Below the pieces are notes generated by a model. It saw only the letters and a program-made list of their open reading frames with translations, was not told the origin of the DNA and made no database searches. A program made the translations under genes and the position numbers. This document shows, one piece after another, positions 1 through 7,909 of a DNA stretch of 49,301 nt (position 1 is the stretch's first letter; each line of letters opens with the position of its first letter). The DNA lies in assembly GCA_021325135.1 (NCBI GenBank), contig JAJPHT010000032.1, positions 1-49,301 on the forward strand. Reading direction: 5' to 3'. The DNA is from Pseudomonadota bacterium. GTDB taxonomy: Archaea > Thermoplasmatota > SW-10-69-26 > JACQPN01 > JAJPHT01.

Positions 1-554
1 AGCTCATCACCCACTGGACGCGCGAGGCGTTCAGCGAGGTGCTCGGCCGCGACCCCGAGGGCATGGGCATGGACATCCTCTACGACGTGTGCCACAACAT
101 CGCCAAGCTGGAGGAGCACGTCGTGGACGGCAAGCGCCGCAAGGTGTACGTCCACCGCAAGGGCGCCACGCGCAGCTTCGCCGCGGGCCACGCCGACGTG
201 CCCAGCGACTACCGCGGCGTCGGCCAGCCCGTCCTCGTCCCCGGCGACATGGGCACCGCCTCCTACGTGCTGGCCGGCACCGAGGGCGCGCATTCGGAGA
301 CCTTCGGCTCCTGCTGCCACGGCGCCGGGCGCGTGCTCTCCCGCACGAAGGCCGCCTCCATGTGGAAGGGGCAGGACGTGCTCAAGGGATTGGAGGAGCA
401 GGGCATCCTCGTCAAGGCCGCCTCTCCGCGCGTCGCCGCCGAGGAGGCGCCGGGCGCGTACAAGAACGTCAGCGACGTCGTGGATACGTGCCACGGCGCG
501 GGCATCGGGCGCAAGGTCGTGAGGCTGAGGCCGATCGGGTGCGTGAAGGGGTAA
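1..554 (+). CDS. rtcB: RNA-splicing ligase RtcB, C-terminal part (5' end outside window)
   Basis: This is the C-terminal part of RtcB, the GTP- and Mn-dependent ligase that joins tRNA exons and heals broken RNAs in archaea. The reading frame is open from base 3 to the TAA at 552-554, about 183 residues. Family sequence is plain: the stretch DVCHNIAKLEEH, then PVLVPGDMGTASYVL, then the GSCCHGAGR block that carries the guanylylated active-site histidine region, and the final GRKVVRLRPIGCVKG typical of RtcB C-termini. The gene is truncated only by the window edge; no frameshift is seen. No operon partner is visible downstream, since the next gene is a secreted protein behind a 100-bp gap. Confidence 0.95.
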   Translation, partial: LITHWTREAFSEVLGRDPEGMGMDILYDVCHNIAKLEEHVVDGKRRKVYVHRKGATRSFAAGHADVPSDYRGVGQPVLVPGDMGTASYVLAGTEGAHSETFGSCCHGAGRVLSRTKAASMWKGQDVLKGLEEQGILVKAASPRVAAEEAPGAYKNVSDVVDTCHGAGIGRKVVRLRPIGCVKG

Positions 555-654
555 TCGGGCTCGTTTCCTGTGGCGCTGCCGCGCTGGCCCTCGACACAAA
601 TTTCCTCCACAAACGAGAAGTCCGCCGGGAGAATCACCGCGTCGGGGGAAACCC

Positions 655-1206
655 ATGATCTCCAGGTTTGTTGTGCTCGTGATGCTGATGATCACCTTCG
701 CCCTTCCGGCCGTCGCCGCCCAGACGGTCGACGTCCTCAGCGGGACGCTCACCGTGACGGTGGAGGACGGGTGGGGAGGCACCGGCGGGTCGCACGTCTC
801 CAAGGACATCATCGTCTCCTCGACCGTCGCGCCCCAGGTGAACAACCACTACACCGTGATGTTCTTCCCAGGCTCCACTCCCGGCGACATCGCCCTTCTT
901 TGCGTCGGCTACAAGGCCACCGCGAACCTCGCGGAGTGCTACGTCTACTGCGGAGACTTCTTCGGCCCCGTCTACGCCGGCTCGACCCAGGTCACGCCCT
1001 ACGGAGTGTTCTGCTACCCCGTGACCGTGGGCGGCCCGGGCATTGTCAGCGTCCTGGGCCTCGGCGTGGGCATCGTCGCCCAAGGCGGCCAGACGTGCGT
1101 CCAGTACCAGAACCAGTGGGACGTCACGGCCGCGCCCCCGACGACGAACATCATCTGCGAGGGAAACGCCGCCGCGGCGCCTGCGCTGACGGCCGTCCTG
1201 CCTTGA
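655..1206 (+). CDS. Secreted protein of unknown function
   Basis: A 183-residue protein with a clear Sec signal peptide (residues 1-22, hydrophobic VVLVMLMITFALPAVAA ending in AxA). The mature part is rich in Gly, Thr and Val, has six cysteines clustered between about residues 82 and 165, and looks like a beta-sandwich. There is no C-terminal membrane anchor, so it is probably released. I do not recognise the family. The ATG at 655 is chosen because it begins the signal peptide. It resembles in style the other small secreted Cys-containing proteins of this window at 11828, 41753, 44188 and 47402, but I see no clear sequence match. Confidence 0.75.
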   Translation: MISRFVVLVMLMITFALPAVAAQTVDVLSGTLTVTVEDGWGGTGGSHVSKDIIVSSTVAPQVNNHYTVMFFPGSTPGDIALLCVGYKATANLAECYVYCGDFFGPVYAGSTQVTPYGVFCYPVTVGGPGIVSVLGLGVGIVAQGGQTCVQYQNQWDVTAAPPTTNIICEGNAAAAPALTAVLP

Positions 1207-1257
1207 AGGGCCAGCCCGTGGTGGCGTCGTGATCGAGCGGCCGCCAGGCTGAACGCG

Positions 1258-1638
1258 CTACGCCACCGCTTCCGCCACCGTCTCCGCGAGCTTCCCCGCG
1301 CACGCCTCGACGAGGCGCATCGCCTCGGCGAGGTCCGCCCCCGCGTCCAGCACCGCGACGAGGGCGAGCCCCGCGCCCACGGAGACGGTCATGAGCCGCG
1401 CAGGGCCCCACTCGGCGACGACGCGCAGGGGCCGCTCGTCGGAGCCGGGCGCGAGGGCGGCCTCGGCGGCGCCGTGGAGGGAGAGCGCGCTGGCGGCGAG
1501 GACGTCCGCGTTGACGACGACGCTCATCTCGCCCAGAAGATAGGCGCCGTCCTCGCTGGCGAGGAGCGCGGCGCGGACGCCCGGGCGGGCGGCGAGGTCG
1601 TCAATGAGCGCGGCGAGGCGCGCGCCGGGCGTGGTCAA
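1258..1638 (-). CDS. Roadblock/LC7-domain protein
   Basis: A 126-residue protein made almost entirely of one Roadblock/LC7 (longin-like) domain: an N-terminal helix (ARLAALIDDLAARPGV), a strand with ASEDGAYLLGE, and a C-terminal alternation ending in a long helix. In prokaryotes such proteins usually act with small GTPases or signalling partners. The start is placed at a TTG (1636-1638) that overlaps the TGA of the upstream membrane-protein gene as TTGA, which implies translational coupling. The domain begins within five residues of this start. No small GTPase is visible here, so the partner is probably the membrane protein encoded upstream. Confidence 0.75.
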   Translation of the reverse strand: MTTPGARLAALIDDLAARPGVRAALLASEDGAYLLGEMSVVVNADVLAASALSLHGAAEAALAPGSDERPLRVVAEWGPARLMTVSVGAGLALVAVLDAGADLAEAMRLVEACAGKLAETVAEAVA

Positions 1639-2381
1639 CGGGGGGCGTTCGCGCGGCCCGGTCCTTGAACTTCTCGGTCCGCGCGATCCCGCGGGCGCAG
1701 GACGTCCAGGGCGCCCGCGACGGCCACCAGCGCCAGCAGCTTCTCGGCGAGGGGCCACCAGAACCACGAGGCGTTCAGCCAGCCGAGGCTCAGGCCCCCC
1801 AGGAAGACCACCAGCGCGACGCCCAGGCGCACGATCCTCCGCCTTGCGCGCGCGTCGGAGGCGACGCGGGCCAGCGCCAGGAAGGCGAGGGCGGCGGCGA
1901 GGGCGGGCAGCATGGCAAGGATGGGCGCCCACGTGCCCAGCGCGCCGTCGGAGCGGGCGTACACGAGGCCGCCGCGCCACGCCTGGACCTCCTGGCCCAC
2001 GGGCTGCGCGCGGTCGTAGCTGTACAGGAGCGCGGCGAGGGCCGCCGCGTAGTAGGCGCCCGCCAGCGCGCGCACGTCGCGCCCCGTGTAGAGGCGGAGA
2101 AGATAGCAGACGAGGCCGAAGAAGCCGAGGCACGCGAGGAGCACCTTCACGTGGAGGATCGTGACGCCCGCCTCGACGGGGAGCGGCAGCGCGGCGATGG
2201 CCAGGGACCAGAGCGCCTCCAGGAGGCCGTAGACGCCGAAGGCGCACCAGAAGAGCGCGAAGAGGGCGGTCCACGCGTCGGGGCCCGCGATGGCGCGCCG
2301 CGCGTAGTGGAGTCCCACCGCCAGGTAGCCAAGGCAGATGGCGCATTCCAGCGCGCTCAGGAGCGCGAGGGTCCAGGGCAC
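1635..2381 (-). CDS. Multi-pass membrane protein, seven-helix type
   Basis: A 248-residue, strongly hydrophobic protein with about seven predicted membrane helices (first at about residues 5-25, last at about 205-228) and a basic, polar C-terminal tail of about 20 residues. Between helices there are aromatic and charged residues such as HYARRAIAG and LYTGRD. The arrangement recalls the seven-helix sensor modules found ahead of archaeal and bacterial signalling domains, but I see no kinase or cyclase domain attached. It overlaps the downstream roadblock gene by 4 nt, so the two products are probably made together and may form one signalling unit. The function is unknown. Confidence 0.7.
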   Translation of the reverse strand: MPWTLALLSALECAICLGYLAVGLHYARRAIAGPDAWTALFALFWCAFGVYGLLEALWSLAIAALPLPVEAGVTILHVKVLLACLGFFGLVCYLLRLYTGRDVRALAGAYYAAALAALLYSYDRAQPVGQEVQAWRGGLVYARSDGALGTWAPILAMLPALAAALAFLALARVASDARARRRIVRLGVALVVFLGGLSLGWLNASWFWWPLAEKLLALVAVAGALDVLRPRDRADREVQGPGRANAPR

Positions 2382-2444
2382 GGCAGAGGCCGCTCGGAGC
2401 GCCCCCTATTTCTCCTCCTCGATCGGCCGGAGAGAGCGGATCGT

Positions 2445-3233
2445 CTAGGAGAACAGGCCGTTGGAGAGCCACTGCCCCCCGTCGATGGTGAGGCAGTCGC
2501 CGGTGACGTAGGACGCGGCGGGGCTGGCGAGGTAGAGGACCGCGAGGGCCATCTCCTCGGGCGTGCCGAAGCGCCTCAGCGGCACGGAGTCCTCGATCTT
2601 CTGCTGGAGGGCGGGGTCCGCGAAGAGGTTCTTCGTCGCGCCCTCGGACTTCACGGGGCCGGGCGCCACGGCGTTGAGCCGGATGCCGAACTGCGCCCAT
2701 TCGACGGCCAGCGAGCGCGTGAGGTTCAGGACGCCCGCCTTCGCGGCGCCGGAGTGCGAGACGTAGGGCGCGGCGCCCCAGGCGTAGGTGGCCACCATGT
2801 TGGTGACGGTGCCGCCCTGGCGCGAGAGGAGCGGGAACGCGGCGCGCGTGGCGTTGAACGTGCCGTTGAGGACGATGTTGACCACGGTCGACCACGCGTT
2901 GCGGCTCATGGTCTCGAAGGGCACGACGAAGTTCCCCGCCGCGCTGTTGACCAGGTGGTCCAGGCGCGGGAGCTTGGCGAACGCGGCCTCCACCTGGTCG
3001 GGCTCGCGCACGTCGCACCTGTGCCACGCGACCTTGCGCCCCGTCTCCTTCTCGATGGACGCGGCCGCGTCCGCGAGGTGCTCCTCGTTGCGGCTGAGGA
3101 TGTGCACGTCCGCGCCGTGGGCGGCGAAGGCGTGCGCGATGCTGCGCCCCATGCCGGTGGCTCCGCCCGTGACCAGCGCCACCTGGCCCTCGAAGAGGTC
3201 GTCGCGGAACGGCGTGCCGGGGAAGCGGGGCAT
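2445..3233 (-). CDS. SDR oxidoreductase, 2,4-dienoyl-CoA reductase-like
   Basis: A 262-residue short-chain dehydrogenase/reductase. The Rossmann motif is VTGGATGMGRSIA near residue 22, followed by the NSAAGNF motif and the C-terminal GPVKSEGA region. The usual YxxxK is replaced: the lysine lies in HSGAAKAGVLNLTRSLAVEW with no tyrosine four residues before it. That is the pattern of the peroxisomal 2,4-dienoyl-CoA reductase subfamily, which shares the downstream VEW...GIRLNAVAPGP signature. Likely role: NADPH-dependent reduction of an unsaturated acyl-CoA or related thioester in the cytoplasm. The ATG at 3233 gives the normal N-terminus. EtfAB elsewhere in the window would fit acyl-CoA metabolism. 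Confidence 0.88.
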   Translation of the reverse strand: MPRFPGTPFRDDLFEGQVALVTGGATGMGRSIAHAFAAHGADVHILSRNEEHLADAAASIEKETGRKVAWHRCDVREPDQVEAAFAKLPRLDHLVNSAAGNFVVPFETMSRNAWSTVVNIVLNGTFNATRAAFPLLSRQGGTVTNMVATYAWGAAPYVSHSGAAKAGVLNLTRSLAVEWAQFGIRLNAVAPGPVKSEGATKNLFADPALQQKIEDSVPLRRFGTPEEMALAVLYLASPAASYVTGDCLTIDGGQWLSNGLFS

Positions 3234-3272
3234 GCCGCTCCCAGCGGGGTCGCGGCGGATCAGCGTTTTCCC

Positions 3273-3509
3273 TCACCCGAAGAAGAAGTCGTCCAGCAAG
3301 CCGTCCTCGTCGGGGCCTTCCACGAGGAGGACGCGCGGCTCACCGCGGCGGGGCGGGATCTCACGCCAGCCGCGCTTGTCGAGGCGCATCTGCGTCTTCA
3401 TGTCGACGACGAGGAGCTGCCCTCGGGCGGCGGCGTCGTGGTGGCTGTCGGTGAGCCAGCGCGTGCGGCGCACGTCGCCGCTGCGGGTCCAGACGAGGAG
3501 GTAGGCCAT
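3273..3509 (-). CDS. Small hypothetical protein
   Basis: A 78-residue soluble protein starting at ATG 3509 and ending 39 bp before the SDR start, in the same direction. It has a beta-rich N-terminus (MAYLLVWTRSGDVRRTRW), a middle with many Lys/Arg, and an acidic, aromatic C-terminus (DEDGLLDDFFFG). I do not recognise a family. Its position between the UbiA gene and the SDR on one strand, with short gaps, suggests one transcription unit. Codon use looks like that of its neighbours. It could be a small regulatory or metabolic accessory protein. Confidence 0.6.
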   Translation of the reverse strand: MAYLLVWTRSGDVRRTRWLTDSHHDAAARGQLLVVDMKTQMRLDKRGWREIPPRRGEPRVLLVEGPDEDGLLDDFFFG

Positions 3510-3552
3510 GGCTCCCCGGAGCGCGTTCCCAGGCTTGGCTCTTCTCCGGGAA

Positions 3553-4515
3553 TCACCCCACGAGACGCCCCGTGTAGGCCAGGAGGAAAGCGCCCAGGTT
3601 GCCGAAGAAGGCCAGCGTCACGATGGAGCCGCCCAGGAACATGCGCGGGGGCTCGTCGCGCGAGACGAGGAGCCCATAGGCCAGGGCCTCGACGACGAAG
3701 AAGGGCGCCTGGAAGGCGAGGAACGCGGGCGTCACGTAGCGGCCCATGAGGGCGAGGCCCGCCATGGCGAGGTTCGCCGCGATGAGCGCCTCGTAGCCCA
3801 GCAGCCACGACGCGCGCAGGCCGAGGCTCACGGCGGTCGTGCGCAGGCCCGAGCGCCGGTCGGTCTCCTGGTCCATCATCACGGTGGGGATGTAGCCCGC
3901 GGCGATGGCGAGCATGACGATGAGGAGGGCGCCCAGGGGAAGGGGCTGCGACCAGCCGCCACCCAGGCTCCAGCCCGCCAGCGTCGTGACGCCGCCGTAG
4001 CCCACGGCGTTGATGAGCACGTCACCCAATGGCCGCGCCTTGAGGCGCACCGGGGGCGCGGAGTAGAGGAACGACATGACGAGGCCCACCGCGAGGAGAA
4101 GCCCGAAGAGGGGGCTCAGGAGGAAGCCGGAGACGAGCGTCGCGGCCGTGAGGGCGATCATCCAGAAGCGGGCGCGCGCCGCCGTCGCGGTGCCCAGCAC
4201 CAGGGGCGACTGGGCCTTCTTGGGATTGAAGACGTCCACCTGGCGGTCGTGGTAGTCGTTGGTCACCATGATGGAGCCCCCGAGGAAGGGGCCCAGCGTG
4301 ACGAGCGCAAGGAGAGCGCGCCAGTGGTCGGAGGCCCACGCGGCGGCGTCGGCGGGCGCGGGGACGTGGCCCAACGGGAGGGGCCCCGGGGCGATCTGCC
4401 GCGTGGCCAGCGCCCAGCCCACCCACGCGGGGAAGACGGAGACGACCCAGAACTCGGGGCGGAAGAAGCGGACCCACCCCAGGAGCGCGGCCGAAGCCTC
4501 CCTCCAGGTCCCCAT
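3553..4515 (-). CDS. UbiA-family prenyltransferase
   Basis: A 320-residue integral membrane prenyltransferase with eight to nine helices. Both Asp-rich motifs of the family are visible: NDYHDRQVD (residues about 86-94) and DQETDRRSG (about 212-220), which bind Mg and the prenyl diphosphate. Such enzymes attach a prenyl chain to an aromatic acceptor (quinone or related pigment synthesis) or to glyceryl phosphate in archaeal lipid synthesis; sequence alone does not tell me which. The ATG at 4515 (MGTWREASAALLGW) is chosen because the membrane domain starts right after it. The open frame extends much further upstream, but that part is an out-of-frame shadow of the DsbA-like gene. Confidence 0.9.
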   Translation of the reverse strand: MGTWREASAALLGWVRFFRPEFWVVSVFPAWVGWALATRQIAPGPLPLGHVPAPADAAAWASDHWRALLALVTLGPFLGGSIMVTNDYHDRQVDVFNPKKAQSPLVLGTATAARARFWMIALTAATLVSGFLLSPLFGLLLAVGLVMSFLYSAPPVRLKARPLGDVLINAVGYGGVTTLAGWSLGGGWSQPLPLGALLIVMLAIAAGYIPTVMMDQETDRRSGLRTTAVSLGLRASWLLGYEALIAANLAMAGLALMGRYVTPAFLAFQAPFFVVEALAYGLLVSRDEPPRMFLGGSIVTLAFFGNLGAFLLAYTGRLVG

Positions 4516-4555
4516 GCCCGCAGGGACGGAGCGGCGGCTCTTGGCGTCTTCGCTC

Positions 4556-5227
4556 TTACTCCACGGCTTCGAGGCCCGCGTCCTCGCGCAGCGTGGTGGC
4601 GCGGTCGGGGCCCAGGCGCGTCCAGCGCTCCAGGAACGCCTCCACGGGGCCGCGCAGGCTGGGGCCGAAGCGCTCGTTGCCCACGACGCGCTGGTCGCCG
4701 AAGACGAAGGTGGGCACGCGCTGGACGCCCAGGCGCGTCGCGGCCGCGTCGATCTGCGCGAGGCGGTAGGCGTAGGAGGGGTGCGCGAGGTCCGCCGCGG
4801 GGACGCCGGCCTCGCGCAGGAGCCGCGCAACGACGGCGGGGTCGCTGAGGTCGCCCCCCTTCTCCCAGAGGAGCGCGAAGGCCGCCTCGTGATAGCTCGC
4901 GAACGCGTCGGGGCCCGCGTCCTGCGCCGCCAGCGCGCCGCAGAGGGCCAGGTGGCTGTTGGCGTGGAGGGGCGGGTTCGTGGGCGCGAGGCCCAGCTCG
5001 GCCGCCAGCTCGCCCACCCAGCCCGCGACCGGCTGGCCCCCCTTGCCGTCCTGGCGCGGCTCGCCCCGGGGCGCGCGCTCGGGGTGGATCTCCCAGGGGA
5101 GCCAGACGACCTGGAGGGCGTGCTCCTGGGCAAGGCGCCTCGCGCGGTGGAGGCCCACGTAGGCGTAGGGGCAGGTGTAATCGAAGAAGACGTGCAGCGT
5201 CGGACGCTCGGCGCTCTCGTCGGTCAT
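4556..5227 (-). CDS. DsbA/FrnE-family thioredoxin-fold protein with single-Cys motif
   Basis: A 223-residue thioredoxin-fold protein of the DsbA-like FrnE/2-hydroxychromene-carboxylate isomerase group. The N-terminal strand leads into FFDYTCPYAYVGL, where family members normally have CPWCYxG; here the second cysteine is alanine. The C-terminal half has the usual GVQRVPTFVFGDQ segment with the cis-proline VPT loop, followed by ERFGPSL. With one active cysteine it cannot form the usual CxxC disulfide, so isomerase or glutathione/thiol-transferase-like chemistry is more likely than oxidase activity. No signal peptide is seen, so it is cytoplasmic. The start at ATG 5227 (MTDESAERP) is preferred over the upstream in-frame ATG at 5269. 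Confidence 0.85.
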   Translation of the reverse strand: MTDESAERPTLHVFFDYTCPYAYVGLHRARRLAQEHALQVVWLPWEIHPERAPRGEPRQDGKGGQPVAGWVGELAAELGLAPTNPPLHANSHLALCGALAAQDAGPDAFASYHEAAFALLWEKGGDLSDPAVVARLLREAGVPAADLAHPSYAYRLAQIDAAATRLGVQRVPTFVFGDQRVVGNERFGPSLRGPVEAFLERWTRLGPDRATTLREDAGLEAVE

Positions 5228-5279
5228 CGCCGGGCGATGCGCCGCTCCCGCACATCCGCGTTTCGGCACCCGGAGGTGA

Positions 5280-6788
5280 CTAGGAGCGGTGGACGTGCGC
5301 CGCCGCGATGACGGTGATGCCCGGCGTCGCGTCGGGGAACCCGGCCCACACGTCGGGGCCCACGGCGTCGGCGCCGATGTAGTCGCCGATGAAGGGGAAC
5401 CCCTCCTGGTGCTTGCCCAGGTCGCCGTCCCAGGACCTCGTGGTGACGCGCTCGTTGGCCCAGGTGAAGCCGCCGTCGAAGCTCACCGCGTGGGTGATAT
5501 CAATGAGCTTGTGCGCGGGGTCGTAGCGCTTGTCGAAGAAGAACGCGTGGAGGCTGCCGTCCTCCGCCACGGCGAAGTTGGCGATGAACTGGTGCGTGCC
5601 CGCGTCGTCGTCGTTCACGCGCGCGGGGTCGCTCCACGTCTTGCCCAGGTCGCGGCTCGCGCGCATCCAGACGTCCGCCTCGTCGCGCGTGCTGTCCGCG
5701 TAGAGGCAGTAGAGGGTGCCCTTGCGCGTGGAGTTGGCGTTGAGGTCGAACCTGCACTCGAAGTTCGTGCCCGTGCGGTACTGGCTCTCGTCGAACTTGG
5801 CGGCGATGGGCTTCTTGGTGAAGACGGGCGCGGGGTCGCTGAAGGTCTTGCCATCGTCGGTGGACTCGCTGCGCCAGACCTTGTCGCCCTGGTCGCCCAG
5901 CACGACGATGGTCCCGTCGGGCGCCGCGGCGATGGCTTGGCATCCGACGCCGGGGGGCTGCTGCTGGCTCGCGATCTCCACGGGCGGGTCCGCGGTCTTG
6001 CCCCCGTCGCGGCTCACGATGACGCTGCACGTGTCCACGAGGGTCTGCGGGAGGATCTGCGCGCCGAAGCCGTTGAACGTGTTGATGGCGACGAGGATGG
6101 CCCCGCTCTTGGGGCTCACGACCATGCGGCTGTAGTCGTTGAGCACGCCCACGCCGTCCCCCTTGAGGAGGTCCACCACCTGCGAGTCGGGGAACGTGTC
6201 TCCCCCGTCGGTGCTGGTGGCCATGACGAGGTCCCAGCCGGGCTGGAAGATGCCGCGCCCGTTGGTGGGCGAGGAGCCCAGGGGCCCCGCGCCGTCCTGC
6301 CCGCCGAGGTTGTACATCTCGACGACGTAGTGCAGGTTGCCCTCCTTGGTGAACGCGAACATGGGGTCGGTGTTGCACGCGTAGCCGAAGAAGGGGCTGC
6401 CGGGCTGGCGGTCCGCGTACTTGCCGCCCACGACGACGTCTTTCCACGTCCTGCCCGCGTCGTGCGTGACCGCGACGCCGTTCCAGACGCAGCTCTTCGA
6501 CGACTCGGGGTTGAGGTCCTTCGCCGCGACGACCACGTTGGCGGGGTTGGCGGGGTTCACCGCGAGCCAGACCTCCTGCTTGTGGCCCGGCGTGTGGCTC
6601 CCGCGCGCGACGCACTCCTGCGGCCACGAGCCGTTGCTCAGCGCGCGCTCGGGCGCGCCCAGCCCGCAGTCCAGGCTCCAGCCTCCGATGGCCGGGGGCG
6701 CGGCGGTGGCGGGCGCGCCGGGGCTCGTCGCGCCAAGGCAGCCCGCGGCCAGGAGCGCGAGGAGGAGCGCGAGCGGCAGGGATCGCAT
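5280..6788 (-). CDS. Secreted lipoprotein with sialidase-like Asp-box beta-propeller
   Basis: A 502-residue exported protein. The N-terminus is a lipoprotein signal with lipobox LAAGC (Cys17). The rest carries at least five Asp-box (BNR) repeats of the SxDxGxTW type: THDAGRTWKD, STDGGDTFPD, STDDGKTFSD, SRDLGKTWSD and SFDGGFTWAN, plus a degenerate SRDGGKTAD. They mark a beta-propeller like that of sialidases and photosystem-stability factors. I do not see the full sialidase arginine triad, so glycosidase activity is not assured; binding to a surface ligand is equally possible. A TATA-like element (CTTAGAA, near 6811-6817) lies about 25 nt upstream of the ATG, as for a leaderless transcript. 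Confidence 0.82.
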   Translation of the reverse strand: MRSLPLALLLALLAAGCLGATSPGAPATAAPPAIGGWSLDCGLGAPERALSNGSWPQECVARGSHTPGHKQEVWLAVNPANPANVVVAAKDLNPESSKSCVWNGVAVTHDAGRTWKDVVVGGKYADRQPGSPFFGYACNTDPMFAFTKEGNLHYVVEMYNLGGQDGAGPLGSSPTNGRGIFQPGWDLVMATSTDGGDTFPDSQVVDLLKGDGVGVLNDYSRMVVSPKSGAILVAINTFNGFGAQILPQTLVDTCSVIVSRDGGKTADPPVEIASQQQPPGVGCQAIAAAPDGTIVVLGDQGDKVWRSESTDDGKTFSDPAPVFTKKPIAAKFDESQYRTGTNFECRFDLNANSTRKGTLYCLYADSTRDEADVWMRASRDLGKTWSDPARVNDDDAGTHQFIANFAVAEDGSLHAFFFDKRYDPAHKLIDITHAVSFDGGFTWANERVTTRSWDGDLGKHQEGFPFIGDYIGADAVGPDVWAGFPDATPGITVIAAAHVHRS

Positions 6789-6839
6789 GGCGCGGCGAGC
6801 GGCCGGCCGGCTTCTAAGCGTTGCGCCCGCGGCGGCCTG

Positions 6840-7268
6840 CTAGAGGCACGCCCACGTGCCGCCCACGTCCTGCCCGCCGCGGAAGAGGATCAGGTTGCCC
6901 GCGGCGTGGGGCATCTCCAGCGCGTCCCCTGCGTCCAGCGCGTCGTCCGGGGGAACGAGGCCGGCCCGGACCACGAGAGGGCCTTCGCCCAGGGGCGTCT
7001 GGTGGGGCGCGGGCTCCGCGCCGTCCGGGTCGCGGCCGGGCTCGTAGGGCTGGAAGGCGTAGGCCAGGTCCGCCACGCGCCAGGGGCCCTGCGTCTGGTT
7101 GACTCGGGTGACGCGGAAGAGCGTGCCGTCCCCCGCCGCCTCGGCGCTGAGGGCCACGGCGGGACCGCACCCGGGCGGAGGGCTCACAAGGGACTCCGTG
7201 GCCGGGGGCGAGGGCCTCAGGCAGCCGGCAAGCGCAAGGAGGACCAGCATGAGCGCCAGGGCGCGCAT
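6840..7268 (-). CDS. Small lipoprotein of unknown function
   Basis: A 142-residue lipoprotein. ATG 7268 starts a short signal (MRALALMLVLLALAGC) with lipobox LAGC. The mature domain contains a Pro-rich linker and then a beta-rich fold with four further residues of cysteine type near its start and end. The last residues GGTWACL place a cysteine at the C-terminus. An upstream ATG (7292) would add MEEEHRLL before the signal and is less likely. It is read in the same direction as the Asp-box lipoprotein and lies 51 bp upstream of it, so both may be co-expressed at the cell surface. The family is not recognised. Confidence 0.65.
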   Translation of the reverse strand: MRALALMLVLLALAGCLRPSPPATESLVSPPPGCGPAVALSAEAAGDGTLFRVTRVNQTQGPWRVADLAYAFQPYEPGRDPDGAEPAPHQTPLGEGPLVVRAGLVPPDDALDAGDALEMPHAAGNLILFRGGQDVGGTWACL

Positions 7269-7347
7269 GAGAAGACGGTGCTCCTCCTCCACGCTTGGCC
7301 CTTGCGCCGCGGGGAAGCCTCAAGCCGCGGACGCGTCTTGGCCGCGC

Positions 7348-7488
7348 GTGGACGCGCTGGCGCTGGACTGGGGCGACGTGGTGCACGGCACCGCGGGCGC
7401 GCCGTGGGTCTGGTGGGCCGCGAGCCTCGTCGTGATCCTCGCGATCCTCCTGGGCGCCATGAAGCTCCTGGGCCTCTTCCCGGATTAG
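7348..7488 (+). CDS. Possible small single-helix membrane protein
   Basis: A possible 46-residue protein from GTG 7348 to the TAG at 7486-7488: a polar N-terminus (DALALDWGDVVHGTAG) and one strong membrane helix (WVWWAASLVVILAILLGAMKLLGLF). It lies between a divergent lipoprotein gene and the dodecin-like gene, 40 bp ahead of the latter on the same strand. The open frame extends upstream, but that part overlaps the lipoprotein in antisense and is low in hydrophobic pattern, so the GTG start is favoured. Support is the clear helix and the position only. Confidence 0.45.
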   Translation: MDALALDWGDVVHGTAGAPWVWWAASLVVILAILLGAMKLLGLFPD

Positions 7489-7528
7489 TTCGAGAAAGTT
7501 CTCCCGCCGCTCGCCGCGTCGCCGGGCG

Positions 7529-7906
7529 ATGACCGTCTACAAGATGATCGAGTGCGTGGGCACGTCGGGCACGAGCGTCAGCGACGCCATCCGCGCGGCG
7601 CTCCAGCAGGTGGGCGCGCAGGTGCAGGGCGAGAAGGGCGAGGACACCGTCTACGGCCCGCTGCGCTGGTTCGAGGTGAAGGAGATCCGCGGCGCGGTGG
7701 AGGGCGTCGAGCCCACCGAGTTCCAGGTGAAGGTCGTCGTCGCCAGCGAGATGCGGGTGACGCACCAGGCGAACGGGGCGAAGGGCGGCACGCGCTCGGC
7801 CCGCAGCCAGGCGGCCCAGGTGGCGGCCAAGGGCGGCGAGCGGAAGCGCTCCGACCTCGCGCGCGGCTTCGAGCGCCAGCCGGGCCGCTCCCGCGGCCGG
7901 GCCTGA
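7529..7906 (+). CDS. Dodecin-like flavin-binding protein with basic C-terminal extension
   Basis: Residues 1-75 match dodecin: MTVYKMIECVGTSGTSVSDA is the family's first strand and helix start (V-K-x-I-E-x-V-G-T-S), and LRWFEVKEIRG carries the tryptophan that sandwiches flavin in archaeal dodecins. Dodecins form 12-mer shells that store riboflavin or FAD. The usual length is 65-75 residues; this one is 125, with a tail rich in Lys, Arg, Gly, Ser and Gln (about 75-125) that looks disordered and nucleic-acid-like. The start at ATG 7529 is fixed by the fold. The function of the tail is unknown. Confidence 0.85.
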   Translation: MTVYKMIECVGTSGTSVSDAIRAALQQVGAQVQGEKGEDTVYGPLRWFEVKEIRGAVEGVEPTEFQVKVVVASEMRVTHQANGAKGGTRSARSQAAQVAAKGGERKRSDLARGFERQPGRSRGRA

Positions 7907-7909
7907 AGC

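Noticed and set aside
1665..3749. A 694-codon plus-strand open frame
   Set aside because: Antisense to three genes with recognisable products; composition is that of a GC shadow.
5280..6788. Firm call as a sialidase enzyme
   Set aside because: Asp boxes mark the propeller fold, but the catalytic Arg triad and Tyr/Glu pair were not identified.
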